This document shows, one piece after another, positions 1-13,861 of a stretch of DNA of 64,000 nucleotides. Source of the DNA: Triplophysa rosa (lineage: Eukaryota; Chordata; Actinopteri; Cypriniformes; Nemacheilidae); the NCBI RefSeq assembly GCF_024868665.1, contig NC_079900.1:3826460-3890459 (forward strand). Direction: 5' to 3'. The position numbers were made by a program, and so were the translations under genes. Each line of letters begins with the position of its first letter. Positions within the stretch are counted from its first letter, which is position 1. Under the pieces are notes generated by a model. That model was not told the origin of the DNA, did no database searches, and saw only the letters and a program-made list of their open reading frames with translations.

Positions 1-807
1 CTCTGTAGTCAGTCGTGCTGTCATGGAGACAGAGTCGAGTTCCATACCGAGAAAGGAGATGCTCTGCGTGGGGGAGAGCTTGCTCTTTTCCCAGTTGACC
101 TGTAGCCCCAACCGATCTAGGTGCCGGAGCACCAGGTCCCTGTGTGTACACAACAGATCTTGCGAGTGAGCCAAGACGAGCCAGTCGTCGAGATAGTTGA
201 GTACCCGCACACCTTCATCCTTGAGGGGAAGAAGGGCGGCCTCCACGACCTTCGTAAAGACACGTGGAGACAGGGACAGACCGAAGGGGAGGACCCTGTA
301 CTGATATGCCTGTCCCTCGAACGCGAACCGCAGGAACGGCCGGTGTCGAGGGAGGATCGAGACATGAAAGTACGCATCCTTCAGGTCGATTGCCATGAAC
401 CAGTCCTGACGCCTGACTGATGCCAGGATGTGCTTCTGCGTGACCATCCTGAAATGCAGCTTGTGTAGGTGCCTGTTCAGAACATGCAAATCCAAGATAG
501 GGCGCAACCCCCCGCCTTTCTTGGGGACATTGAAGTACGGGCTGTAGAACCCGCTGAACATCTCGGCCAGTGGGACGGGCTCGATCGCTCCCTTCACCAG
601 AAGGGAGGCGACCTCCGCCCGAAGCACGGGGGCATCCCTGCCTCTGACTGAGGTAAAGAGGACGCCCCGGAACTTGGGCGGACGTTTCGCAAACTGAATC
701 GCGTAGCCGAGACGGATCATCTTCCTCAGCCAACCTGACAGTCTGGGAAGCTGAGACCAGGCACCCAGAAACTGTGACAGGGGGACTAGAGGTTTGATCT
801 GCTTCAT
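1..807 (-). CDS. Reverse transcriptase of the DIRS-like element (partial, runs off the left edge)
   Basis: A minus-strand frame is open from at least the ATG at 807 down to position 1, about 269 codons without a stop. In order it shows a finger/palm entry motif (KKGGGLRPILDLHVLN, near 550-480), the first catalytic Asp segment (MAIDLKDAYFHV, near 400-360), the FGLSLSPRVFTK block, the catalytic YLDDWLVLA box near 200-180 and the FLGMELDS block near 40-20. These are the A to E motifs of retroelement RT, in the DIRS style. RNase H and methyltransferase domains would follow beyond the window. The true start may lie upstream of 807. It is a retrotransposon gene, not a host gene. Confidence 0.85.
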   Translation of the reverse strand, partial: MKQIKPLVPLSQFLGAWSQLPRLSGWLRKMIRLGYAIQFAKRPPKFRGVLFTSVRGRDAPVLRAEVASLLVKGAIEPVPLAEMFSGFYSPYFNVPKKGGGLRPILDLHVLNRHLHKLHFRMVTQKHILASVRRQDWFMAIDLKDAYFHVSILPRHRPFLRFAFEGQAYQYRVLPFGLSLSPRVFTKVVEAALLPLKDEGVRVLNYLDDWLVLAHSQDLLCTHRDLVLRHLDRLGLQVNWEKSKLSPTQSISFLGMELDSVSMTARLTTE

Positions 808-1202
808 CGTCCCCCCGGAGGGTGGTTCGATGGCTAGCAGTACGGATTCCTTGCCGAGGGAGGACCCCGGGGAGGAGATCGGCTCTGCTTTTTTTCTTCC
901 TGCCTGGCGATTGTCTAGCTCGACGCACTGTCTGTCTGAGAGTGCTGAAGGCCAGTGTTTATACTCGACATTGCGCTTCGCCATGACGCAACGTCGAGTT
1001 GCCGTCCACCGTCGACCAGAGGGTGTGAACGGCTGTGACAACCCAGAGAGAGAGGAAACTCTTTTTGTGAGGAAGTGGGCGCTGGCCCCCCGGGGGGACC
1101 AGCTGATGGTAGGACGGGGCAGGAACCGTCCCTATCCGATCCAGCGATGTGGTGGCTGGAATCGGGCCCGATGGTAACCTCAATCTCCCTGGGGTCTCTC
1201 CG

Positions 1203-2003
1203 TCAGGGCCGCTTCTGCTTCCGCGACGGCTGCTGACAGGGAGGCGGTTTCCTCTTCGACGTCCTTCTCCGGGAGGCAGCCTGAGAAGGGGGCACTGGAG
1301 CCGGATCCGGAGTCGAAGAGGTCCGGGGCTGCCGGGAAGCAGACGCCGCTCGGGATCTCGGAGGCCTGACGACGGCCGAGTCACGGCGGGGCAAGATGTG
1401 CTTGATAGCCTCCGTCTGCTTCTTCACCGTTGAGAACTGCTGAGAGAAATCCTCAACGGTGTCACCAAACAGCCCTCCCTGCGAGATGGGGGCGTCGAGA
1501 AAGCGAACCTTCTCAGCGTCCCGCCAGAGGTGCCTCTCTTGGACCACCATGGTGGACATCGCCCGACCCAAGGCCCGTGCCGTCACCTTAGTCGCCCGTA
1601 GAGCGAGATCGGTGGCGGTACGGAGTTCCTGCACAACCGTTGGGTCGGTCTTACCCTCGTGGAGCTCCTTCAACGCCTTGGCCTGGTGGACCTGCAGGAT
1701 GGCCATGGCGTGGAGGGAGGAGGCGGCCTGACCCGCAGCCATGTAAGCCCTCGACACCAGCGATGCCGAAAACTTACACGCCTTGGATGGGAGTCTAGGA
1801 GTAACAGACGAGGTGGTGGCTTTACCCATAAAGAATACAGCCACCCGTGACCGCAACGTCTGGATAGGCATCTTCCCGCAGTGCGGGCAAGATGTATCCA
1901 CGAAGGCTGCCTCAGCGTGCTGGAGACCCAAACACGTGAGACAGACATCATGTCCATCCCCTTCCTCAATGAGTGCGTCGCACCCAAGAGAACAGCGGGA
2001 CAT
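1203..2003 (-). CDS. Gag-like ORF of the DIRS-like element
   Basis: Open frame of 266 codons starting with ATG at 2003. The first ~45 residues are Cys/His-rich (a CSLGC pattern, CLTCLG, then CPHCGK), consistent with a zinc-binding module. A helical Ala/Leu-rich middle follows, and the C-terminus is very basic with Ser/Arg/Pro repeats and a Lys/Arg-rich end, suited to nucleic-acid binding. In DIRS elements the first ORF encodes the structural protein that packages element RNA. It lies just upstream of the RT frame on the same strand. Assignment rests on position and on resemblance to fish DIRS gag proteins as I remember them. Confidence 0.7.
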   Translation of the reverse strand: MSRCSLGCDALIEEGDGHDVCLTCLGLQHAEAAFVDTSCPHCGKMPIQTLRSRVAVFFMGKATTSSVTPRLPSKACKFSASLVSRAYMAAGQAASSLHAMAILQVHQAKALKELHEGKTDPTVVQELRTATDLALRATKVTARALGRAMSTMVVQERHLWRDAEKVRFLDAPISQGGLFGDTVEDFSQQFSTVKKQTEAIKHILPRRDSAVVRPPRSRAASASRQPRTSSTPDPAPVPPSQAASRRRTSKRKPPPCQQPSRKQKRP

Positions 2004-2410
2004 GCCACGCTGGAGAAATTTGCTCTTTTAGAAAAAAAAGTGCTCAGACACTTCTGGAACTGCCGAGACGCCCAGGGGAAAGTCGCTGCAGGAAGGGACC
2101 GTCCGCTGCACCACGTCGTAGATTCCAGCAGGATACCAGCGAAGAACTGGAAGATCAGCGAAGATCTGGAAGACCAGCGAAGATCTGGAGCTGCTCATCA
2201 GATGAGTAGGCTCTGAAGAATAAAAGGTGAATGAATGAGCACGCCGGCTTCGCTCTTATACCCGGACATCCGGGGAGGAGCCCGGCATGCAAATTTCATT
2301 CGCCAATTTTCATTGGCCTTTTCTAAATACTCAGAAGATGATAGGTTCTCAAGACAAACCCCATTCTGTCGGTTCGACACAACGTCGAGAGACCGACAGA
2401 AAGGGAACCC

Positions 2411-3534
2411 CATTTAAACACGCTTTTTCAGTTGTCGTCCACACGTTACATCAAACTGATCGACAAAATCAGGCTGATATTGTGTAAACTGTTCATAACA
2501 AGCTACCAGAAAATCAATTAAAGTTGACTGTAGATATGTTTAAAGCAGTTCCTTTTGCGCTTAATGAAAACTACCTTTACTGATATAGACAAGTCTTTTT
2601 TCATTCATGTACAAAGTGACCATGAAGTTCTCAGCATTGCCGGAAAAGTCAGGTTATTGCACTGCTGAAGAGAAACTGGTGAAACATGTCGTCATATAAC
2701 GGCGTTATACTTGATTTCCAGCTAATTTTAATGTGCAATGAGAAAAACCTTGTGTTTTATGTGGACGAAAAATGTAAATAGTAACAGTAGAAATCTAGGC
2801 TACGGTTAAACATTTCCTGCAGGTTATCGGGTTTATTCATAAGAATAATTTTCACACAATGATATTACGCAATAATAAAAACAGCAGATGGAAACTCAGA
2901 ACGATGAGCCAAACTTTGAATGCTACACATTCAAAAAAAAGGGCTCTGTTCATGAGAATCTGGTACACTCAAGTATTTCCTGTAATCTTCCGATGAAGAT
3001 CTTCAGCCAGACTGTGGAGGAGAAGACAGGATTGAGTTGTTCTCTGTTAAACCAGGTCAAACCTGTTTGAACATCAGTAAAGCCCGCTCGCTCCGACTTA
3101 AGAAAACCTTCTGTGCTCTCAAGAAACCGTCATCGTCATCGCTCTGATTAAACTCTTTAGAGGAATTTTTATGTGACAACAAGCCAGATGTGGAAACAAT
3201 GAAGCCAGCGATGAATTATGCAATGATTAATTATACTTTTCATCAATATGTCCAACATCTTTTGAGATTAGAGGCGTCAGTTTTTTACGTAAACATTACC
3301 ATGTAAACATAAAACAGAACACCAAATATGGTTAATAAATGTAAAACATTGCTTATTGTTAAAAAAAGTATTACATTGTTCAGACAAACAGATAGTCCTA
3401 AGCTTGGCTACATTATGTTTTAAATGTATGTAATGTTCTTGCATGTCTTGTGACAAGATTTGTGACAACTAATCATAAGACACACAAGAACCAATGAGAT
3501 TCAAAGTTACAGGCAAGCCGCCATAGTTGAGTTT
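2411..3534. other. AT-rich intergenic DNA, no supported gene
   Basis: Only short chance ORFs are present; the longest, 2888-3070 on plus (60 codons), resembles nothing I recognise and has no splice or promoter context. No RNA gene is seen. Confidence 0.5.
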
Positions 3535-3542
3535 AGTGTTAA

Positions 3543-4032
3543 CAGTGTTGGGTGTAACTAGTTAATAAGTAATTAGTTACTGTAATTTAGTTACTTTCCC
3601 CTTGAAAATGTAAAGTAAGGGATTACTCTTATTTTTTCTGTAATTTAATTACAGTTACTTCTGATGTAATTAAACTAAATACTTTGTGTAATATATGTGT
3701 GTGCAATAGTGGAATTGACATCAAAATTCAAAGTCTAACTTTAAAATCTGTGCTTTAATGTATAATTCTCACATTTGTAATACTTTGGTCAGTAAATAAG
3801 AGTACTTTATGTAGTTTAATATTATTTATTTGAATGAATTAAAAGAGCCCTTTCATGTCTATCCTTGAATCACTTAAATAATCAAGGTTGATAGGATATA
3901 GAAAGTAATGAGTAATACGTAACTAAATAATTTTTGGAGAGAGTAATTTGTACAGTAATCTAATTACACTATTGAATATGTAATTAGTAACTAGTAATTA
4001 ATTACTTTTTCAGAGTAACTTGCCCAACACTG
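3543..4032 (+). mobile_element. Non-autonomous hAT MITE, copy 1
   Basis: A 490 bp element begins CAGTGTTGGG and ends CCCAACACTG (perfect terminal inverted repeats). It is flanked by an exact 8-bp duplication, AGTGTTAA (3535-3542 and 4033-4040). The 8-bp duplication and CAG/CTG ends are hAT hallmarks. The interior is AT-rich with many TAATTA/TTACTT words and no coding capacity. Two further copies lie at 28108-28585 and 42186-42674. Confidence 0.88.
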
Positions 4033-4040
4033 AGTGTTAA

Positions 4041-5095
4041 TATGCATTTGTTTTGATTTCAATAGCTCTAAATAAGTTCTAATAATGGTTTGTTTCACTT
4101 TTATTAACATTTATTTATTAACCAAATGAAGTAATTTGAATTGCTAGAATGATGATTTTATCTACGGCATGATTTAGAGTCCTATATAGATGATGGCATT
4201 ATAATATATAAAATAATATGTTTGATTAACTGCAAGTGAAAGTATTTTGACGTAAAAATTAAACGCTCTACATATTAAAAATATGATGTGACTACGTTAA
4301 ACACAGATCAACAAAATGTGTAGTCTTTGTTGTTATGTAAAGACGCTAAACTGTGGTGAATTATCCGTCAACCATAAACTTCACAAGACAAACACAGGTT
4401 TGTCAGCATGCGCAGCTGGAAAGTGAGAATCATCAAACATCTATTTAAACAATGAGTCACTCATGGAAGACGACTTGAATTGCTCCTGTATGATCTATTT
4501 TTGTATAATCTAGTCAGCGAGGTGCTTGTCGATGACCACATCGAACACCTCTTACAGTACAGAACATCGCCTCAAACGTCCTCCCGCATGCCTGAGGTCA
4601 GAAAAACAACGTTTGCTCTCAAATGATCTGTTTGGATCAAGTGCCTCTGATCCTCCCGCATGTCTGTTTGCCAAACAAAACAAATATTAAGCTGGAGGAC
4701 TGAGCACATGCTATTATCGTGTGAAACTATCATCCAGCCATGCTAAATTCAAATGTGTGACTGGCCATCCTCCTAAACAAACTCGATGAGATTAACAACC
4801 TCTTCTTGAAAGATTACAAGCAATTTTTTGCTATGTCGAGTTTAACATCCATGCAGAAATCTCCTTAACCTCATACTGTTTTCACAAGAAGTCGCCCAAA
4901 GTCCAGAACTCACAACGTGTTTGACTGTTAAAGAGTTGAGTTTTATGTTAAATGTTGAGTGCCTGAAAGAGATGAACATACAAGCTTTGAGAACATGTGC
5001 AATACAGCGCTTTTATATGGTTGAGAGAGCCAATGTTCTGAGTGCAAAACCAAGCTATGTAACTTGGCAGCACATTCATGTAATAAAGTTTTTTT
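4041..5095. other. AT-rich intergenic DNA, nothing recognised
   Basis: No exon with splice signals, RNA gene or well-bounded repeat is visible here. Confidence 0.45.
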
Positions 5096-5238
5096 TATTT
5101 TTTTGGCAGACGCTTTAATCCAAAGCGATTTACATTGCATTGTACTAACTATACATTTGTTTCTGACTATGTGCAATCTTCTGGGATCGAACCAATGACC
5201 TTGGCGTTGCTAGCGCCATGCTCTAACCACTGAGCCAA
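5096..5238 (-). mobile_element. tRNA-derived SINE copy, minus orientation
   Basis: Read on the minus strand, it opens with a tRNA-like A box (TGGCTCAGTGGTTAGAGCA) and a B box (GGTTCGATCCC near 5185-5195). It then runs into the common fish tail motif that contains CGCTTTGGATTAAAGCGTCTGCC. The body is not a foldable tRNA. A plus-strand relative lies at 57471-57622. Confidence 0.65.
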
Positions 5239-8200
5239 GTTCTAAGAAGTCGTGGTTTACAATGAAATTTGAACAGATAACGGTATTGTTGGTACAACAT
5301 GGAGTGGAGTATAAACTCACTGTAAACCACAGCTTCACAGGGCTTATTGGTTTTATAAAATGGTTATTCAAATAGATTTAAAGCAACAAAAATGTAATGC
5401 TATTCTGGGGCTTTATACTTCACAAACATTTTATCGGCTTGGAGTTATAAGGTTTTGCATTCTGAACGGTTTTGAGATAACACACTGATAACAAAGATGG
5501 CAACGTTTTTGCATTGCATTTTTGTTTAAAAAGTCCCAAAATGCACACAATGTAAAGAAAAAACTTCACATAATGTAAGTCACAGAATAAGAATATGCGA
5601 ATAACTCAATTTTGACAAAAATGTCTGAACCTTATAATTCCAAGGCGACGATTATTATTATTATTATTAATTATACTTATATTATGCATTTAACTTGTTT
5701 TAAATTTTCGGCATTAGCTGTATATTATCGTGATTACTGATATCGTGAATTGTAAATCACCCAACGAAAGTAATGATGATATTAAACACTTCAAAATAGC
5801 ATTAAAAACAAGTAAGTAAATAGATCAATAAATGATCAATTAAAATTGGACTAGTAAAGCAATTTAACTAATAACTCTATCATGATAATTTGCTAAATGT
5901 TGCATATAGTCTCCAAATTCTATACACGGTTTCAGGGGCAACAACATAAACAAACGTTATCATGTGGCCCAAACTTAACTTCTGGTAGATCGCAAAGAAT
6001 CAATAAACTGTTGAGGAGTTTTAATTGAATCTAATACATTAATTAATATACAATAAAATGTAAATATAAATCAATATTAAAATTAATATCAATTAAATAT
6101 AAATATGTTGTTATATTATAACCAAACACAGACCGGAAGTTAACTTTGGGCCATGTGTGTGCGTCCGATGAAAGTTTTTAATACTTTCTTTCTATAAAAT
6201 ATTAACATAAGTACAAGCCTTTGAATGAAATGGCGGAATGAAATGTATTTCATAAACATTTTTACAGTCAATACTACTAACATAGTACATCCTTATGAAA
6301 CTTCACTCACGTTTCATCAATGTACAACATATTCTGAAAAAAATGCAATAATAATCTGTAATACCATTTATTCTGCGTCATTATTTTTCATAATTATATC
6401 TCTTTTTTAGAGTTTTTTACAACAGCTTTTCATTGTATTTCCTGAGTAATCAAAGTCTGGCCTGCCACATCTTTCTTTCTCTTTATATATGTCATTTAGA
6501 GTGCAACATTACGATAACAATAATTACATCGTTGAGATTTACTTCCAGTGAAGTGGATCCGATAATGACTTCTGCTCAAACTTTCATTCCATTTGTGGTC
6601 AAGCTGTGGTCATGATCATGTTTCTTCAGATGCACACACACAGCTGGCAGAATGTCAGGGCGGCTGGCTCCAGTTTTGCACTGATTGTGCTATATCTCTC
6701 CGGAAAGACCCCGGCGAGAACAAAAGAAAGATTCACAGAAAGATAGACACACAGGAACACACACAAAAACAAAATCAAACTCACTCATGAGATACGGCAC
6801 ATACATCTTATAGCAATGCAGAGCTCCTCAAGACCTCACGCGGAAACTGTGCACAAGACGCACAACACCTTCATCAATGTGAACTCAATGTTCTTCAATG
6901 AAATCAATAGCTGAGCCACCGGACTGTTCTTGAATTGAACTTGTTTTTCACAAAAACCTATATTTAGCCACAACTCTTGTTTGTGCAGATCTGATCTTCT
7001 CCACTGGTACCAGGAAGAATCATTTGAGGTTCTCTGGAGGGAATCCGAGAAAGTAAAAAAACAGAAAAACAAAAAAGTGGTTATGAGCTGTTATCTCTTC
7101 TGTACACATTCTGGTAACGATAGATATATTAAATCATTGTATTTTAAAATATATCGAATAATAAATTGTTTATATATTAATACAAGGAAATGCGGCTTTT
7201 CATATATAAGCACTTGGTTCCAGTATATTCCCATATTTTTGTTGCAAAAATGACAGGCTGTTTTGTGTGCTCGGGTCAAATGATAATCTAATTTATAAAT
7301 GTATACCTATCGCTAGGTTTGTTCATATTTTGTTTTCGTGCATTTTTTCTATTACATGAAACTTGATCTATTGTGTGAAACGTTGTATATTTTATGAAAC
7401 GGTGTGACTCTTCCTCAACATTTGTGTAAAAGAGCTTTGCCTCAAATCATGCAAGTTGTCCAACAGAGGTGTGCTGTTACATTTCTAAACAATCATAATT
7501 TTTGCCCGATAATATGAAATGAAATAAAATGATATACTTATATTACATTGACGCTCTGAACTAATGCAGCCTCCGGTTATATCTTCACACCAGATGTGTC
7601 CGAACTCCTCAGACTCAGACCGGAAGGCCATGCTGTATGTAGACACAAAAATAACACAAATAAAAGAAAACAAATAAAGAATATTCATTGTATTTATAAA
7701 ACTCGTATTTGATTGAATATGAACTCCAACATTTCTCATCAAATTGACCAAAATCTAAATTATTTTACGTTCATTTTACACCTCTCGCCATGTACAAAGT
7801 AATACTCTTTCGATCATTTGTTTCTATTTTTATTTCTCCTAAGCAGTTTTAGGACAAACATCGAAGACTAAGTTGATACTTAAATGAAACACAACTGAGA
7901 ATCTCCTGAGCTCTAAAAGAGCAACATTTGAGCAATATAACCTTCTGGGCACGGGTCACGTTTTGTAGTGTGTATAAATGTAGTTCAGTTTTTATCCTTC
8001 TTATTGTACTAAAGAGCATCTTTAATGTACAAGCATTAAATGTACAAGGCAACAGTTGTATGGGAAAGTGAATTGCGGATCCCAGTATGATGGAGATGCA
8101 GGATTTACTCTGTCCGTGTGGAATGTTATTCAGCTACGTCTCTGTAAACAGGCAAAAATACAGTGTTTAGAAAAAGCGTTTTAGGCACCGAAACTGTAAT

Positions 8201-10035
8201 CAACCCCACGGCTTCTGCTATATTTGTAGCACTTTGTTTGAATCTAACCGTCGCTGTTTAAAGTCATGGTGAAGACATTTATTCTGTGACTCCTGGTGCA
8301 TAATGTGCAAGCGATGTGTTAATAATCACAATATCCACCATCAGTCTTCTATAAGACAAACTGTGTTGGGAACAAAGTTTTTTTCAATGCATAAATAGGT
8401 TTGAATAGGCTTGAGAGAAGAACCTTCGGGTTTCTTTGGAAGCATCTGCCTTTATAATGAAATATCTGACTAAGTTGCCCATCTGAGAGTGTTGAAATCT
8501 CGTCAGAAAATCTGGAAGACACACATTTGCTGACAAGAGACTTAAGCTTTCATTTATTTCATATTTGTCTCCAGTAGACCATCACCATGCGACGTGAGTC
8601 ATTTTCTATACTGTAACTGAACAATCTGAATGCATATCCAACATCACGAGCATCTGACTGCTTTTGCCACGTAACATTTACTGTAACTGGCTTCCAGAAT
8701 AAACATGCAAATAAGTCCAGCGTGAGTAACTCGGTATTTGATGAGAAGCAGAAATAGATATTTAGACATTCAGTACTGAAGATATGATCTCTCATTAAAG
8801 ACAAGACACAAACATAAGCTTTCAGGTGCATGCAGAACTTGTTGGTGACTGGTTCGGTGTATGCTGGGATGAGTGGGGTTAGATTTATAAAGGCTTTGGA
8901 ATGTGTATGTGACTCGGATGTGAAGATCATCAATAGCACCAAACCACTTTAATACAGGAAAACATCAAGAAAAACCTTTCAAGAAAATGTCTGGGTTATA
9001 TACTGTACTGCACCCCAAAATGTACAATAATTATATTAGAACATTCTACTGTCTTTAAAATGTTGTTTTGTTTTTTAGTAACAGTTTTATTCCATTTTTA
9101 TACATTTACATAAAGAAGGTTCAGCATGTATTACATACAGGCGGTGTTACTTAATTTAAAAACTATTAAAATAATTAAAACACAAAATGTTCTACATGCA
9201 CAATAAATGTAGTAAATTGTAAAACTAAGACACAAAATTATGACTTTTTCTTAAAATCAAAGCGTTCCTTTCATAAATTAAAAAGTCACCTATATGATTC
9301 ATGTAGGAATGTTGAGAAAACTTCCCATAAAACAAATAATTCAGTTAAACTGTCTACACACCATAAATAAGTCTGTATTTATCTTCAGATGTTTTTATAA
9401 TGATGGTGTCAGCAAATGCAGGAATACTTCTAATGAAACGCTAGGAATTAGCTCCTAAGAGCCTTAGCTCAAGAAAGGCTCCTAATGCGTTGAACATTGA
9501 TTGTCCATCAGAGTCCGGAAGAGAGCTAGACTCTAAATAAAAGATGGCACTCTCTGTTCGTCTGGACCGGACTGCAATTACACAGGATGCCAGCGTATTA
9601 GTGTCCAAGCCAAAGTCACCATGGGGACCTATAAAAAAATCAAGGTTGATGGTCATTATGATGTAATGCATGGAATATATAGAGAAGGTCATTCAGTGTC
9701 TGCGAGGGCTTTTTTCTATTGAATTGAACTAAATAGAGATGGCAGCCTAATGTTTAACTGTCAGCCAAATCACTTCTGTCAAAATATCAAGTGATTTTGC
9801 CTGTACGGAACAAACGCATATGCACAAGAAATACATTATAGCAAAGAACGCTTAAAGAAAGAAAATGTAGGGAAAGTTAAAAAAGGCCAGATGGGTCTTT
9901 CTCCAAAGATGCAAAATAAATAAATAAAGCTAATTAGATTATTAACAAATCAGCAAATCCAACACACTGTAATGAGGAAACGTCAGTCTAATGACTTTAT
10001 CCTCAACCAGTGACACAGCGTCACTGTGGTCTCTG
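5239..10035. other. Gene desert, AT-rich, no supported gene
   Basis: About 4.8 kb with only scattered short ORFs. One minus-strand stretch, about 9630-9441, looks like an isolated terminal coding exon (see findings) but has no partner exon nearby. A minus ORF at 8942-8559 (127 codons) has no recognisable motif or compositional signal and is probably chance. Confidence 0.45.
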
Positions 10036-12044
<2,009 letters not shown>

Positions 12045-12045
12045 A

Positions 12046-12291
12046 CTTAAAGGGATTGTTCAACCAAAACATTAAACAATAAATGATTTTATAATTTATT
12101 TGCCCTCGTGTTATTTCAAACCTTTGACTTTTTTCTTCTGCGAAACACACAAAAGAAGATATTTTGAAGAACGTTGGTCACCAAACATTGAACCCCATTG
12201 ACTTCCATTGTATACACACAAAACCACTGGGACATTTCTCAAAATATCTACTTTTGTGTTGCACAGAAGAAAGAGCCGCATACAGGTTTTT
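12046..12291 (+). mobile_element. Degenerate TTAA-type MITE of the GGGATAGTTCACCC family
   Basis: It starts AAAGGGATTGTTCAACCAAAA and carries the family's internal words (AGAAGATATTTTGAAGAA, TTGGTCACCAAACA, TTGACTTCCATTG, ACCACTGGGACATTTC). Relatives lie at 13178-13416, 25638-25880 and 40611-40795. The 3' terminus is poorly preserved. Confidence 0.6.
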
Positions 12292-13177
12292 AACAAGTGT
12301 TTGACAGAACATGTGACACAATGCCATAAATAATGACAGCATTTTCATCTCTACGTCAACTATCCCATTCGAACAATAACAATATTGTTGCTATCGACCA
12401 ATGAGCTTCAAGCACCGGAACCATCAGTTTTATAATAATGCATGTTTAATTTCATCAGCCACAGATCTCTGTCATCGCATTAGACAGCAAAACCCTGGAG
12501 AGAAGAGGAAAAGTAGAGAAAGCATCTTGATGGAGAAATAAACCCACAAACACAGAGAGAAAAACACTTTAGAAAGGGGAAACCGCAAGCGACTTAATAT
12601 TTGCTTGGAAGCTGCGTTTCGGTGAAGCACAGATAGATGCTGCATCTCTGTCACATCTGTTTAGACGTTGGCGAATCTTCTCTAAACACATGTTTTGCTC
12701 CGAAAAAAAACCATCTTCCCATGGTGTTGTTATCTTAACAGGGCTGCTTTCAGAATAAGTCAGATTTATAGCCGATGGCCAACATAAACATTACTGAGCC
12801 CGATCTGGAGGAAGAGTGTGAACACAGGGGAGGAAACAACACAACAGACGTGTAAGAAGGGATGAGGGTGGGGAAGGAATATGACAGACGTCAAGGATAT
12901 AAGTGTTGTATTTGGGAAAAAGACCAGAATATGTCGTGCATCCACGCTAGACTCATTGATGTTTTTCCAGTACAGTTTGATGTATTTTGGAAAAGAGATT
13001 TGTCTCTCAGGACCACATATATGCAGGAAAAGGAAAATCTGTTTGTAAAAGTGTTTGTCCTTGGCTTTTATGTTTAATGACCACCGCAGCCTTGAGTGAG
13101 ACACTAAACCTCAAGCGCTCCTGCTGTAAAACGCACTTTGAATCTAACAAACATGAGACACAATAAAATACTCTCAA

Positions 13178-13416
13178 TTAAAGGGATAGTTCACTCAAAA
13201 ATATGTATTCACCCTTATGTTGCTCAAAACACAAATGAAGATATTTTGAGAAATGTCTCGGTGGTTTTGTGTTCATACAATAAGTCTATGGGGGGTCAAT
13301 GTTGTTTGGTTACCAACGTTCTTCAAACTATTAAAAATGTTCTTCAGAAGAAAGGATAACATGAGGATTAATAAATGATGAAAGAATTTTTATTTTGGGG
13401 TGAACTGTCCATTCAA
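13178..13416 (+). mobile_element. MITE of the GGGATAGTTCACCC family
   Basis: The left end AAAGGGATAGTTCACTCAAAA and the right end TTTTGGGGTGAACTGTCCATT are mutually inverted. Internal words match the copies at 12046 and 25638. Confidence 0.7.
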
Positions 13417-13861
13417 GTTCAATAAAATATGCAATTAACCAACAATGCCAATTTCTTACATTTGGTGTCGGAGGTTTAGTTCATGGCTAAATTAAGCATT
13501 AACAGTTTAATTTGAGTTTAATGAGTATATTCAGCACAACAGAGAGAATCCTGAGTGAAACAAAACTGGATATTTGCCACAGGCTGTCATATTTGCATTT
13601 TATAGCCATATGCTCTTTAGGAATGCGCTTTTAAGCAGTGGGGGAATAATGTTGGATTAACGCAGGGTTTGTTGGGGAAATCAAGGCACTTTTGCTGGTA
13701 TTTCCAAAACTGGTCATCATTCAACTGTGGAACAAAGTCCACGGACGTGACTAGAAGAAACAGTTTCCATCTCAAGGACATAGTGTGCATAGAAACTCAA
13801 TCGAACATTTGCTAATACTCAGACTCTGAGAATTACACAACACAAAAACAAAGACACAAAA
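13417..13861. other. Intergenic DNA, nothing recognised
   Basis: No coding exon, RNA gene or bounded repeat seen. Confidence 0.4.

Larger units (their letters stand above)
1..2410 (-). mobile_element. DIRS-like tyrosine-recombinase retrotransposon, 5' part (truncated by window edge)
   Basis: On the minus strand there is a terminal non-coding region (about 2410-2004), a gag-like ORF (2003-1203) and a reverse transcriptase ORF running off the left edge. This order, the YLDD-type RT and the style of the gag-like protein match DIRS1-type elements of fish. The tyrosine recombinase and the other terminal repeat would lie left of position 1 and are not visible. The right boundary is approximate: it is placed where the GC-rich, CpG-containing terminal sequence gives way to AT-rich host DNA, and I saw no target-site duplication. 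Both visible ORFs are uninterrupted, so the insertion looks young. Confidence 0.8.

Noticed and set aside
5096..5238. Possible tRNA gene on the minus strand
   Set aside because: A- and B-box-like words are present but the sequence does not fold into a tRNA and continues into a repeat tail shared with 57471-57622; it is a tRNA-derived SINE.
8559..8942. 127-codon minus ORF
   Set aside because: Composition like surrounding AT-rich DNA; no motif or splice context.
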